From Pseudoxanthomonas mexicana (lineage in GTDB: Bacteria; Pseudomonadota; Gammaproteobacteria; Xanthomonadales; Xanthomonadaceae), in assembly GCF_001556105.1 (NCBI RefSeq), contig NZ_LSIF01000086.1, positions 1 through 59,715 of the forward strand: a stretch of DNA of 59,715 nucleotides, in the 5' to 3' direction. The notes beneath the pieces are model-generated. The model did not search any database and was not told where the DNA came from. It worked only from the letters and a program-made list of their open reading frames with translations. Of the stretch, positions 25,361 to 34,568 are shown piece after piece. The first letter of the stretch is position 1. Each line of letters opens with the position of its first letter. Both the position numbers and the translations under genes were made by a program.

Positions 25361-25840
25361 ATGAACGCGACCGCACAACGTCCGGTGGACCGCTGGTTCG
25401 CCAGCTACTCCGGCGACCACGTCAACGAGACCAACCAGCTGATCCATGTGTTCGCCGTACCGGCGATCCTGTGGACGGTGGTGGCGCTGCTGTGGTGCAT
25501 CCCGGTATTCGGCACCTGGGTGAAGTCCGGCATGTGGGCGGCGCTGGCGATGTTCGGTGCATGGATGTACTACTACAAACTCTCGCGGCCACTCGGCTTC
25601 GGCATGCTGGCGATCTTCATCGCGATGGCCTGGCTGACGCGCTGGCTGGAAGGCCTGCTCGGCCTGCAGAAGCTGTTCTTCGTCGCCGTCGCGGTGTTCG
25701 TGATCGCGTGGATCGCGCAGTTCATCGGTCACAAGATCGAAGGCAAGAAGCCCAGCTTCCTGACCGACCTCACCTACCTCCTCATCGGCCCGGTGTGGGT
25801 GCTCAGCAAGTTCTACCGGAGGATGGGCTGGCGGTACTGA
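25361..25840 (+). CDS. DUF962/Mpo1-family membrane protein
   Basis: A 159-residue membrane protein with GGGAGGGATGA before the ATG. It begins with WFASYSGDHVNETNQLIHVFAVP, the conserved His/Asn-containing motif of the DUF962 family, followed by three to four hydrophobic helices (ILWTVVALLWCIP, MWAALAMFGAWMYYY, FGMLAIFIAMAWL, FFVAVAVFVIAWIAQFIGH). Yeast Mpo1 of this family is an Fe-dependent dioxygenase of 2-hydroxy fatty acids. Whether the bacterial proteins share that reaction is not established. Confidence 0.87.
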   Translation: MNATAQRPVDRWFASYSGDHVNETNQLIHVFAVPAILWTVVALLWCIPVFGTWVKSGMWAALAMFGAWMYYYKLSRPLGFGMLAIFIAMAWLTRWLEGLLGLQKLFFVAVAVFVIAWIAQFIGHKIEGKKPSFLTDLTYLLIGPVWVLSKFYRRMGWRY

Positions 25841-25852
25841 GCCGCCGGCGAC

Positions 25853-26713
25853 TCACCCCTGCCCCACCGCCTGCGCGTCCACGATAAAGGCACGCGGCGC
25901 GTAACCGAAGTCGCGCTGCGCCGGCGACGCATCGAACACCAGATCCTCGCGCATCCGCGAGACCGCATCATCGGTCAGCCCGCGCATCATCCCCGCCTTC
26001 CGGGCGAAAGCCAGTGCGAGCTTGAACATCGGCATCGACACCTCGCGCAGACGCACGGCGGGCTGCACCGCCGCCAACGTACGCGCCACCATCTCGCGAT
26101 ACGCCAGCGTTTCACCCCCGGGTAGTGCATACGCCTGGCCATGCGTGGCCGGCACATCGACGACGGCGAGTGCCGCCGCCGCAAGATCGTCGACATGCAC
26201 CGGCTGGCGTTTCCCGTCCGCGCCACGCGGCAGCACGAAAAACCCCATCCGCTTCGCCATCGCGGCAATCCGTACCAGCGTCTGGTCGCGGCCCGCGCCG
26301 TAGACCAGCGTCGGACGCAGCACGGTGGCGGAAGCACCGTTCGCAGCGGCGGTATCGAACACCAGGCGTTCGGCGGACTGGAGGCGGGCCACGATGTCGC
26401 GTTCGTGCGCATCGTGCGACGCCTGCTTGGTGTCCAGGCTGGTGGAGCCGAACGCGACCACGCGCGCCGTCGCGACCGGGCCGCGCGCGTACCACTGCGA
26501 AAATCCATCCAGCGGCCCGGTGCTGAAGATCACGTCGACTGCCGCAGGCACGTCCTCGATCCTGCCGAACTCGCCACGCAGCCAGCGCACGTTCGATGCT
26601 GACGGACGCGCGAGGCGCGACACCGCGAACACCTGCCAGTCCTGTGCATCGAGCCGGCGCAGCAGCGCGTCACCGATCTGCCCGCTGGCACCGAAGACGA
26701 GTGCGGTCCGCAT
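25853..26713 (-). CDS. NAD(P)-binding atypical SDR/epimerase-like protein
   Basis: A 286-residue Rossmann-fold protein with the dinucleotide loop GASGQIG at residues 9-15. It has VIFSTGPLDG, VAFGSTSLDT, a LRPTLVYGAGRDQTLVRIA segment and VHVDDLAAAALAVVD, features of extended or atypical short-chain dehydrogenases. The usual YxxxK catalytic pair is not evident, so it may act as a reductase or regulator of unknown substrate. It is the last gene after phaG in the antiporter operon, with 4 bases between them, and converges with the DUF962 gene. Confidence 0.82.
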   Translation of the reverse strand: MRTALVFGASGQIGDALLRRLDAQDWQVFAVSRLARPSASNVRWLRGEFGRIEDVPAAVDVIFSTGPLDGFSQWYARGPVATARVVAFGSTSLDTKQASHDAHERDIVARLQSAERLVFDTAAANGASATVLRPTLVYGAGRDQTLVRIAAMAKRMGFFVLPRGADGKRQPVHVDDLAAAALAVVDVPATHGQAYALPGGETLAYREMVARTLAAVQPAVRLREVSMPMFKLALAFARKAGMMRGLTDDAVSRMREDLVFDASPAQRDFGYAPRAFIVDAQAVGQG

Positions 26714-26717
26714 GCGG

Positions 26718-27083
26718 TTACTTCCCGTCGCCGTCTTCCGCGGCAGTGTCGTCGTCGACGGGATCGCCGTCGGGCATCGGAGGACGCTCGGCCATCTTCA
26801 GCGACAGCGCGGCCTTCGCCATCAGGTGCGCGCTGATCGGCGCCGTGATGAAGAGGAAGGCGGTGACCAGCAGTTCGCGCGGTTGCGGATCGGTGCCGCC
26901 CAGCGCGTGGTAGCCGACGGAGGCCAGCAGCATGCAACCCACGCCCATCGTGCTGGCCTTGGTCGGGCCGTGCAGCCGCTTGAAGAACTCCGACAGCTTC
27001 ACCAGGCTGAAGGAGCCGACCAGGATGAAAAAGCTGCCGACGGCCAGCAGCACCACCAGCAGGATGGCGAAGACCCAGCTCAT
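26718..27083 (-). CDS. phaG: Mrp/Pha cation:proton antiporter subunit G
   Basis: A 121-residue protein with three membrane helices (FAILLVVLLAVGSFFILVGSF, VGCMLLASVGYHAL, LLVTAFLFITAPISAHLMAKAAL). The hallmark GPTKASTMG follows the first helix. The acidic C-terminal tail (DGDPVDDDTAAEDGDG) is longer than usual. It is part of the heteromeric Mrp-type Na+(or K+)/H+ antiporter. Its ATG overlaps the phaF stop by 4 bases. Confidence 0.94.
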   Translation of the reverse strand: MSWVFAILLVVLLAVGSFFILVGSFSLVKLSEFFKRLHGPTKASTMGVGCMLLASVGYHALGGTDPQPRELLVTAFLFITAPISAHLMAKAALSLKMAERPPMPDGDPVDDDTAAEDGDGK

Positions 27084-27364
27084 TCGACGATATCCCGGCG
27101 CAGTACGTATTTGCTCAGTACCACGGTGCCGACGAAGCCCAGCATGGCGATGATCAGCGCGGCTTCGAAATACACCGCGGTGCCCACGTACATGCCGAAC
27201 AGGATCAGCTGCGCGATCGCCGCCACGAACATCGTGTCCAGCGCCAGGATGCGGTCCGGCACCGACGGGCCGCGTACCAGCCGGTACAGCGCCAGCAGCA
27301 TCGCCAGCCCGACGACATGCATCGCGCCGATCACCGCGTACATCACGAGGGCCTGCGGGGTCAC
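27080..27364 (-). CDS. phaF: Mrp/Pha antiporter subunit F
   Basis: A 94-residue, three-helix membrane protein. The GTG at 27364, with GGAG eight bases upstream and overlapping the phaE stop (GTGA), is favoured over an ATG 21 bases on. The signature RLVRGPSVPDRILALDTM is the MrpF hallmark with a conserved Asp. The helix AALIIAMLGFVGTVVLSKYVLRRDIVE in part ends the protein. Subunit F is essential for Mrp complex function. Confidence 0.94.
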   Translation of the reverse strand: MTPQALVMYAVIGAMHVVGLAMLLALYRLVRGPSVPDRILALDTMFVAAIAQLILFGMYVGTAVYFEAALIIAMLGFVGTVVLSKYVLRRDIVE

Positions 27365-27861
27365 GGGAATATCTCCATCAGCGGCGCTTCGTAGCGCTCC
27401 TTGATCTGCCGGATCACCTCGTCGGCGTCGTCGAGGTTCAGCACGTGCACCAGCAGGTAGCGTCGGTCGTCCGACAGCGCCGACGACACCGTGCCCGGCG
27501 TCAGGGTGATGATGCTGGTCAGCGCCGCGATGCCGTGCAGGTTGCCGATGTCCAACGGTACCCAGATGAAGCCGGGATGGATGTTGCGCTCGGGTCCGAG
27601 CACCTGCAGCGCGACCCTGATGTTGGAACGCACGATGTCCAGTGCCAGCACCCACAGCATGCGCGGAATGCTGCGCAGGCGTCCGATGCGCGCGAACTCG
27701 CGGTCCAGGCGGGCGGCGAACAAGGGAATCGTCAACGCGAGCAGCAACGCCAGCACGACTTGTCCGACACTGATTTCGTCGTTCATCAGCAGCCAGAAGC
27801 AGAACACCGTGGTGCTCAAGGGCAGCGACGGCAACCAGCGTTTGCGCCATCTCGCGACCAT
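27361..27861 (-). CDS. phaE: Mrp/Pha antiporter subunit E
   Basis: A 166-residue MrpE-family protein. The N-terminal membrane helices are LSTTVFCFWLLMNDE and VVLALLLALTIPLF. The soluble part has RSNIRVALQVLGPERNIHPGFIWVPLD in part, and then ALTSIITLTPGTVSS, the conserved TLTPGT motif. It ends VHVLNLDDADEVIRQIKERYE. It is located between phaD and phaF. Subunit E influences assembly and activity of the complex. Confidence 0.94.
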   Translation of the reverse strand: MVARWRKRWLPSLPLSTTVFCFWLLMNDEISVGQVVLALLLALTIPLFAARLDREFARIGRLRSIPRMLWVLALDIVRSNIRVALQVLGPERNIHPGFIWVPLDIGNLHGIAALTSIITLTPGTVSSALSDDRRYLLVHVLNLDDADEVIRQIKERYEAPLMEIFP

Positions 27862-27863
27862 GC

Positions 27864-29429
27864 TCAGGGCTTCCTCAAGACGGGCGCGGCCGCGCGTATG
27901 TGTTCGACGTAGTCCGCCGGCGCCTGCAACTGCCCCGCGGTGGCCTGCGTGTAGGCCAGCACCGGCGCCGCCGCCAGTACCAGCGCCACGCCATAGGCGA
28001 GCAGCAGGACGATGGCCGCCGTCTCCAGCGGCCGCGACGGTGCGGACGCAAGCTCGCCGGCCGGCGTGAAAGCCGCCTGCTTCTCCGGGCTGGCATCCGG
28101 CCAGGGTTCGACGCGCCAGAACAGCCGCGTGCCCGCACGCGCCAACCCGACCAGCATCAGGAAACTCGTACCCAGCACCAGCAGCCAGATCCAGAACGTA
28201 CGCGGGCCTGCAGGCACGGCATCCAGCAGCAGCAGCTTGCCGATGAAGCCGGAGAGCGGCGGCAGGCCCGCCAGCGACACCGCCGCCACCAGGAACAGCA
28301 GGCCCGGCACGGTCTTGTCCGGCAGCGCGGCGATGACGTCCTTGCGGTCGCCTGCACGTCCGCGTCGACGCCGGATCACGTCGGCCAGCAGGAACAGCGC
28401 AGCGCCCGCGAAACTACTGTGCACCAAGTAGTACAGGCCCGCGCCGATGGTGCCGGCCGTGCCCAGCGAGAACGCCACGAACAGCGTCGCCGCCGAGCCG
28501 AGCACCAGGTACGCCGCCAGCGCGCGCAACCGGTTCGCCGCCAGCACGCCCAGTGCCGCCAGCACCAGCGTTACCGCGCCGAGCACCAGCAGCGCCGGCC
28601 ACGCGAAACCATCCAACGGTCCGGATGCGCCGAAGCTCAACGTCCCCAGGCGCAGCACCGCGTACAGCCCGACCTTGGTCATGATGGCGAACAGGCCCGC
28701 CACGGCCGCGGGCGCATGCGTGTACGTGTCGGGCAGCCAGAAGTACATCGGCAGCAACGCCGCCTTCGCGCAGAACACCACGAACAGCAGGCCGGTCGCC
28801 GCCTGCACCAGTGCGACATCGCCCGGCGGCAGTTGCGCCACGCGCACCGACAGCTCGGCCATGTTGAGCGAACCCAGCAATCCGTACAGCAGGCCGAGTG
28901 CGATCAGGAACAACGTCGATGCGGCGATGTTGAAGGTGACGTAATGCAGGCCCGCGCGCAGGCGTTCGCCGCGGCCACCGCTGAGCATCAGGCCATAGGA
29001 CGAGATCAGCAGCACTTCGAAGAACACGAACAGGTTGAAGATGTCGCCGGTCAGGAATGCACCATTGAGGCCCATCAGCTGGAACTGGAAGAACGCGTGG
29101 AAGTGCGGCGCGCGCTTGTCCCAGCCCGCGCATGCATGCAACAGGCATGCGGCGCCCAACAGCAGGCCGACCAGCAGCATCAGCGCCGACAACCGGTCGA
29201 CCATCAGCACGATGCCCAGCCGCGCCGGCCAGTCGCCGAGCAGATAGACCGAGACGTCGCCGGTCGACGCCCGCGCGAGCAGCACGCCAGCCACGGCCAG
29301 CATCGCCGCCAGCGAGCCCCATGCCACGATGCGCTGCGGCACCATGCCGAAGCGGCGGTGCTCGAAGAACAGCGCGAGCGACGCGGCGAACAGCGGAATC
29401 AGGATCGGCAGCACGGCAAGATGGCTCAT
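27864..29429 (-). CDS. phaD: Mrp/Pha antiporter subunit D
   Basis: A 521-residue NuoN/NuoM-like membrane subunit with about 14 helices. Typical stretches are GDIFNLFVFFEVLLISSYGL (membrane Glu), CAKAALLPMYFWLPDTYTHAPAAV in part (Lys and His on the proton path), YYLVHSSFAGAALFLLADVI and LPPLSGFIGKLLLLDA. Such residues form the half-channel seen in complex I antiporter-like subunits. The gene overlaps phaC by 4 bases. Confidence 0.96.
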   Translation of the reverse strand: MSHLAVLPILIPLFAASLALFFEHRRFGMVPQRIVAWGSLAAMLAVAGVLLARASTGDVSVYLLGDWPARLGIVLMVDRLSALMLLVGLLLGAACLLHACAGWDKRAPHFHAFFQFQLMGLNGAFLTGDIFNLFVFFEVLLISSYGLMLSGGRGERLRAGLHYVTFNIAASTLFLIALGLLYGLLGSLNMAELSVRVAQLPPGDVALVQAATGLLFVVFCAKAALLPMYFWLPDTYTHAPAAVAGLFAIMTKVGLYAVLRLGTLSFGASGPLDGFAWPALLVLGAVTLVLAALGVLAANRLRALAAYLVLGSAATLFVAFSLGTAGTIGAGLYYLVHSSFAGAALFLLADVIRRRRGRAGDRKDVIAALPDKTVPGLLFLVAAVSLAGLPPLSGFIGKLLLLDAVPAGPRTFWIWLLVLGTSFLMLVGLARAGTRLFWRVEPWPDASPEKQAAFTPAGELASAPSRPLETAAIVLLLAYGVALVLAAAPVLAYTQATAGQLQAPADYVEHIRAAAPVLRKP

Positions 29430-29848
29430 GCGCCACCCTCGGCGTCATCCGCTTTCGCGGCCTCGCGGGCTTCTTCGTGACGGCGCTGCTCGTTGGCCTG
29501 GAACTGGCGTTCGGCGCGCGGACCGTCGACGTGGTCGCTGTCGTTGTCGCCGCGGCTGCGGATCGCCAGCACCACGGTGACCGCCGTCATCGCGAAGGCG
29601 ATCACGATGGCCGTCAGCACCAGCGCCTGCGGCAGCGGATCGGTGTGATTCGCCAGCGTATGCGCCACGCCGTCGCGCAGCACCGGCGGCTTGCCGGGCA
29701 CCAGCCGTCCGCCCGAGAAGATCAGCAGGTTGGTCGCGTACGACAGCAGCGTCAGTCCGAGGATGACGTCGAAGCTGCGCGCGCGCAGCAGCAGGTAGAC
29801 GCCCACTGCGGTCAGGATGCCGATCGCGCTCGCCATCGCCAGTTCCAT
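29426..29848 (-). CDS. phaC: Mrp/Pha antiporter subunit C
   Basis: A 140-residue NuoK-like membrane protein from the ATG at 29848 (MELAMASAIGILTAVGVYLLL). It has three helices, including FDVILGLTLLSYATNLLIFSGG with the conserved YATNL region, and LVLTAIVIAFAMTAVTVVL after DPLPQALVLTAIVI. A charged, Arg/Glu-rich C-terminal tail of about 45 residues extends beyond the membrane part. It lies 16 bases after the phaAB stop. Confidence 0.94.
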   Translation of the reverse strand: MELAMASAIGILTAVGVYLLLRARSFDVILGLTLLSYATNLLIFSGGRLVPGKPPVLRDGVAHTLANHTDPLPQALVLTAIVIAFAMTAVTVVLAIRSRGDNDSDHVDGPRAERQFQANEQRRHEEAREAAKADDAEGGA

Positions 29849-29864
29849 TACGGCGCACCCTCCA

Positions 29865-32696
29865 TCAACGCAATTCTCCCGTGCGGGTGGAGCGGTCACC
29901 CGGTTCCAGCACGCCCAGATGCGAGATGCGTGTGCGCGAGGGCTTGATGGTGCCCATCATCGACAGGATCAGCATCGCACTGCCGAACACCACCAGGTAC
30001 ACGCCCGTGTCGAAGCCGATGGCGCTGGCCAGCGGCACGGTGCCGATCAGCGGCAGGTCGAGCTTCAGGTATCCGCTGGTGAGGAACGGCACGCCGAAGC
30101 CCATCGATGCCACGCCGCTGAGCCCCGCGACGATCAGTCCGGCACCGATGCACTTGATGTAGTCGAAGCCGAAGCGCGATTCCACCGACGCCGCGCCCTG
30201 GATCACGTACTGCACCAGCAATGGCACCGCCAGCACCAGCCCCGCGATGAAGCCACCGCCCGGCGCGTTGTGCCCGCGCAGGAACAGGAACACGGATACC
30301 GTCAACGTCAACGGGAACATCAGCTGCGCAAGATCGGCGGGCACCGGCAGCTTCACCGGCGGCCCCGACATCACCTTCTCCGGCGCCATCCGGGCGCGCC
30401 GCAGCAGCGCATGCACGATCAGGGCCGCGACGCCGAACACGGTGATCTCACCGAAGGTATCGAAACCGCGGAAGTCCACCAGAATCACGTTGACCACGTT
30501 GCTGCCGTACGCCTCGGGCAGCGAACGCGCCAGCAGTTCGCCGCTGATCGTGTCGCCAGGCCGCGTCATCACTTGGTACGCCAGCGCGCCAGCACCCAGG
30601 CCAGCCGTCGTCGCCACCACGATGTCGCGCAGGCGCCGCCGCGGCGTACGCTCCGGCGGCGAGCGCGGTGGCAGGTAATGCAGGCCCAGCAGCAGCAGGA
30701 CCAGGCTGACCATTTCCACCATCAGCTGCGTGAGCGCCAGATCCGGTGCGGACAGGAACACGAAGGTCAGGCTGACCACCAGGCCGGCACCGCCAAGCAC
30801 GATGACAGCCAACAGCCGCTGCCGATACAGGCGGATGGTCCACGCGGCACAGGCGACCAGCACGGCCCACAGCAGCCAACCCAGCAACGGCATCGGCTGC
30901 GGCGCGCGCCATTGCAGCGGTGCGGCATCGCCGCCCAGGAACGGTGCGGCGCCGGCGGCGATCGCAGCCAGCACCAGGAACAGCAGGCTGCGTTGCAGGC
31001 TACCGTTGGCCAAGGCATCGGTGAAGCGTCCGGCCAGCGCGTACAGCGCTTCCATGTTCCAGCGGAACACGTTGCGCCCGAGCGAGCGACGCACGATCGC
31101 ATGCAGGCCGAACAGCCGACGCAGGCTGAAGTACAGCGCGATGCCACCGGCGATACCGGCCAGGCTCATCAGCAGCGGCCCGTTGATGCCGTGCCACACC
31201 GCCAATGTGTACTCGGGCATCGCATCGCCCAGGATCGCGCCCGCGCCGGCGGCAAGCACCGGCGCCACCGTCCATGCGGGGAACATGCCCACCGCCACGC
31301 ACAGCACCACCAGCACTTCCACCGGGATCTTCATCCAGCGCGGTGGTTCGTGCGGCACCTCGTCGAGGTCGCGCGGGCCTTTGCCAAAGAACGTCTCGTA
31401 GACGAAGCGCAGGCTGTAGGCCACGCCGAACATGCCGTACAGCAGCGCCGCCACCGCGATCGCATTGCGCATGCCGCGGTGCCCGTTGATGTCCAGCGTC
31501 TCGGCGAAGAACATCTCCTTCGACAGGAACCCGTTGAGCAGCGGGATGCCTGCCATGGCCAACGACGCCACGATCGCCAGCGCGCTGGTCCACGGCAGGT
31601 AGCGCCGCAGGTTGCCGAGCCGTCGCATGTCGCGCGTGCCGGTCTCGTGATCGATGATGCCCGCCGCCATGAACAGCGACGCCTTGAACGTGGCGTGGTT
31701 GAGGATGTGGAAGACGCCGGCGACCACCGCCATCGGCGTGGAAATGCCGAACAGCAGCGTGATCAGGCCCAGGTGCGAGATGGTCGAGTACGCCAGTAGG
31801 CCCTTGAGGTCGTGCTGGAAGATCGCGAACCAGGCGCCCACCAGCAGCGTCAGCGCGCCGACGCTGGTGACCACGTAGAAGAACAGATCGGTGCCGGCCA
31901 GCGCCGGATGCAACCGCGCCAGCAGGAACACGCCGGCCTTCACCATCGTCGCCGAGTGCAGGTAGGCCGAGACCGGCGTCGGTGCCGCCATCGCATGCGG
32001 CAGCCAGAAGTGCAGCGGGAACTGCGCGCTCTTCGTGAAAACGCCTGCCAGCACCAGCGCCAGCGCCCACGGATACAGCGCACTCGCCCGGATCAGGTCG
32101 CCCGAAGCCAGCACCACGTCCAGGTCGTAGCTGCCGACGATGCGCCCGATCAGCAGCACGCCACCCAGCAGGGCCAAACCACCGGCGCCGGTGATCGCCA
32201 ACGCCATGCGCGCGCCTTCGCGCGCGTCCTGCCGATGCGACCAGAAGCCGATCAGCAGGAACGAACTGATGCTGGTGAGCTCCCAGAACACCACCAGCAA
32301 CAGCAGGTTGCCGGCCAGCACCACGCCCAGCATCGAACCCATGAACAGCAGCAGGCAGGCGAAGAAGCGCGGCGCGCTGTCTTTCTCGCTGAGGTAGTAG
32401 CGTGCGTACATCACCACCAGCACGCCGATCGCCAGCACCATGCCGGCGAACATCCACGCCAGCCCGTCCAGGCGCAGGGTGAAGGCCAGGCCGATCTGCG
32501 GAATCCAGGCGTGGTCGGCGCGCAGGTTCCAGCCCTGCAGCACGCCGGGCGTGACCCAGGCCAGCAGCAGCAGGCCCAGCAGTGGCGCCAGTCCGGCCAG
32601 CCATGCGGTCGCGCCGCGCGGAAGGCCGCGCGCCAGCGCTACCACCAGCGCAAGCACGAAGGGCAGCGCCAGCAGGATTTCAAGAAAAGGGATCAT
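29865..32696 (-). CDS. phaAB: Fused Mrp/Pha antiporter subunits A and B
   Basis: A 943-residue protein from the ATG at 32696 (MIPFLEILLALPFV). Residues up to about 500 are a NuoL-like antiporter module (LLVVFWELTSISSFLLIGFW, KSAQFPLHFWLPHAMAAPTPVSAYLHSATMVKAGVFLL in part, HATFKASLFMAAGIIDHETGTRD). The later MrpA-specific part ends with LLGLHYLPP and EITVFGVAALIVHALL. The final 150 residues are MrpB-like (HNAPGGGFIAGLVLA). Fused A/B subunits define the six-gene group 2 (Pha-type) Mrp operons. It is the first gene of the operon. Confidence 0.95.
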   Translation of the reverse strand: MIPFLEILLALPFVLALVVALARGLPRGATAWLAGLAPLLGLLLLAWVTPGVLQGWNLRADHAWIPQIGLAFTLRLDGLAWMFAGMVLAIGVLVVMYARYYLSEKDSAPRFFACLLLFMGSMLGVVLAGNLLLLVVFWELTSISSFLLIGFWSHRQDAREGARMALAITGAGGLALLGGVLLIGRIVGSYDLDVVLASGDLIRASALYPWALALVLAGVFTKSAQFPLHFWLPHAMAAPTPVSAYLHSATMVKAGVFLLARLHPALAGTDLFFYVVTSVGALTLLVGAWFAIFQHDLKGLLAYSTISHLGLITLLFGISTPMAVVAGVFHILNHATFKASLFMAAGIIDHETGTRDMRRLGNLRRYLPWTSALAIVASLAMAGIPLLNGFLSKEMFFAETLDINGHRGMRNAIAVAALLYGMFGVAYSLRFVYETFFGKGPRDLDEVPHEPPRWMKIPVEVLVVLCVAVGMFPAWTVAPVLAAGAGAILGDAMPEYTLAVWHGINGPLLMSLAGIAGGIALYFSLRRLFGLHAIVRRSLGRNVFRWNMEALYALAGRFTDALANGSLQRSLLFLVLAAIAAGAAPFLGGDAAPLQWRAPQPMPLLGWLLWAVLVACAAWTIRLYRQRLLAVIVLGGAGLVVSLTFVFLSAPDLALTQLMVEMVSLVLLLLGLHYLPPRSPPERTPRRRLRDIVVATTAGLGAGALAYQVMTRPGDTISGELLARSLPEAYGSNVVNVILVDFRGFDTFGEITVFGVAALIVHALLRRARMAPEKVMSGPPVKLPVPADLAQLMFPLTLTVSVFLFLRGHNAPGGGFIAGLVLAVPLLVQYVIQGAASVESRFGFDYIKCIGAGLIVAGLSGVASMGFGVPFLTSGYLKLDLPLIGTVPLASAIGFDTGVYLVVFGSAMLILSMMGTIKPSRTRISHLGVLEPGDRSTRTGELR

Positions 32697-32783
32697 CAAC
32701 GGCCTTGCAGGGAATGCGGGATTCGCGAGCAATCCGCCCGAGTTTAACAAACTCGTTCACACCTACCTGACCCTGCGTTCAGA

Positions 32784-33734
32784 TCAGGCGAGCAACGCGA
32801 TCTCCAGGATCACCCACCCGACGAACGCCGCAAGCAGGATGCCACCCTCCACGCGGCTGATCCGCAGGTCGCCGCGCAGCATCGGATACAGCACCAGCAC
32901 GAAGGCGATGGCGGCCGGCAATTCCAGGCGCACGAACGACTCCGGCAGCGCCAGCGGACGGAAGGCCGCCATGCCGCCCACCACGACCAGCAGGTTGAAC
33001 AGGCTGGAACCGATGACGTGCCCCGCGACCATGTCGCCCTGGCCGCGGCGCGCCGCCATCGTGGCAGCGGCGATTTCCGGCAGCGCCGTACCGATCGCCA
33101 CCGGCAGCAGGCCGGTCAACAGCGGCGACAGGCCCCAATGCGCGCCGATCACCGGCGCGCCCTGCACCACGAACCGCGCACCGTAATAGAGCAACACCGC
33201 GGCCACGACGAAGCGCAGCAGGTTCATCCACAACACGGTCTGCGTCGTGGCGAATGCCTCGATGTCCTGCTTGACGGCCACGTCCTCGCGCGGCGCACGC
33301 GCCAGCAGGAACGCCAGCGACGCCACGAAGCCCAGCAGCAGTACGCCGCCTTCGACGCGGCTGACCACGCCATCCAGGCCGAACACGATCAGTGCCAGCG
33401 TGGCGAGCGCCAGCAGCACCAGCAGCGGCGACAGCGCGCGCAACCGCACCAGTATGGGTGCGGCCATCGCCGCGAGACCGAGCGTCAGGCCCAGGTTGAC
33501 GATATTGCTGCCTACGGCATTGCCGAGCGCGAGTTCCTGCGACCCGGCCCACACCGCACGCGCATTGACCGCGAGTTCCGGCAGCGAGGTGCCGAAGGCG
33601 ATCAGCAGCAGACCGGCGACGAACGGCGATGCGCCGATGCGCTGGGCCAGGCCCGAAGCACCCTTGACGATGGAGTCTCCGCCCAGTGCCAGCAGCACCA
33701 GGCCCACCACGAAATATCCCCAGGCATCCGCCAT
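32784..33734 (-). CDS. CaCA-family calcium/sodium antiporter
   Basis: A 316-residue inner-membrane exchanger with about ten helices. The two alpha-repeats are clear: LLLIAFGTSLPELAVNARA followed by GNAVGSNIVNLGLTLGL, and LLPVAIGTALPEIAAATMA followed by HVIGSSLFNLLVVVGG. Each carries the cation-binding Glu. It is close to E. coli ChaA/YrbG-type exchangers, more like YrbG in length. It lies just upstream of the Mrp operon on the same strand. Confidence 0.94.
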   Translation of the reverse strand: MADAWGYFVVGLVLLALGGDSIVKGASGLAQRIGASPFVAGLLLIAFGTSLPELAVNARAVWAGSQELALGNAVGSNIVNLGLTLGLAAMAAPILVRLRALSPLLVLLALATLALIVFGLDGVVSRVEGGVLLLGFVASLAFLLARAPREDVAVKQDIEAFATTQTVLWMNLLRFVVAAVLLYYGARFVVQGAPVIGAHWGLSPLLTGLLPVAIGTALPEIAAATMAARRGQGDMVAGHVIGSSLFNLLVVVGGMAAFRPLALPESFVRLELPAAIAFVLVLYPMLRGDLRISRVEGGILLAAFVGWVILEIALLA

Positions 33735-33819
33735 CGCCGCACTCCCCGTCGAATCTGCGGCGATTCTATGCCCGCCGGTGACGGCAGGGCCAGCAACGCC
33801 ACGCCAGGGCTGCGCTGGC

Positions 33820-34443
33820 TCAGGAGCAGCCTTCCACGTACTCGACCTGCGGCGACAGGCCTACGCGCCACGCGGTGATCTTGCCGCCGGCATCGGCCTC
33901 GAAGACCAGCTTCGTCGGCGCCACATCGCCCGCATCGATCGACAAATACTGGCCGCCCTGCGTGTACTTGTGCGGCGTCGCCTTCAACGCACCGCCATAG
34001 AGCTTCTGCACCTCGTCGACGCTCATGCCGACCTTGCCGCCACCGGGTGCGGTTTCCTTGTCGATGCCGACGTCGTAACGGACGAACTTGCCTTCTTCCA
34101 TCATGAAGGCGAACTCGGCCGGGCGCGTGATCCACTTCGGCCACAGGTAGTGGCAGGTCGTGCCTTCCATCGGCGCACCGTTGAGCTCGCCGCCCCACGC
34201 AGCGCGCGCTTCATCCACCGTGCTGCCCAGCTTCATGTCGCCATAGCCGAGGAAGCTGGCCTGGCTGACCGGACCCGCAGGCGCTGCCGTGTCGTCGACC
34301 GCGGGCGCAGGGGCGGCGGCTTCGGCCATCGGCGTGCTGGTCGCGGTGGTCAGCGGTTCGGCATCCGCGGGCGTCGGCGCACCTTCGCGCTGACACGCGG
34401 ACAACAGCGTGACGACCATCACGATCGGCAACATCGACTTCAT
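33820..34443 (-). CDS. Lipoprotein of unknown function
   Basis: A 207-residue protein. The lipobox LLSAC places the lipidated Cys at residue 17. Residues 20-60 are a low-complexity Ala/Pro/Thr linker. The mature domain begins FLGYGDMKLGSTVDEARAAWG, and a second GMSVDEVQKLYGG follows, two repeats like those seen in small BamE-fold proteins. Two Cys (TCHYLW and the terminal EGCS) could pair. It should sit in the periplasmic face of a membrane. I do not recognise a named family. An ATG six codons upstream is an alternative start. Confidence 0.75.
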   Translation of the reverse strand: MKSMLPIVMVVTLLSACQREGAPTPADAEPLTTATSTPMAEAAAPAPAVDDTAAPAGPVSQASFLGYGDMKLGSTVDEARAAWGGELNGAPMEGTTCHYLWPKWITRPAEFAFMMEEGKFVRYDVGIDKETAPGGGKVGMSVDEVQKLYGGALKATPHKYTQGGQYLSIDAGDVAPTKLVFEADAGGKITAWRVGLSPQVEYVEGCS

Positions 34444-34568
34444 CGACTCTCTCCAGTGCACAAACCTGAATCCTAGCGTTTGCGCGTTAAGTCACTGCGA
34501 ATGCATCGCTGTCATCGCCACTTCATCGCCCGCGACTAGTCTGCGCGCGGCCTTTCCCCTACTTCGCC

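Noticed and set aside
27900..29480. Long plus-strand Gln/Arg/His-rich frames opposite the Mrp operon
   Set aside because: Antisense shadow of membrane-protein genes. Leu and Ala codons read backwards give Gln and Arg.
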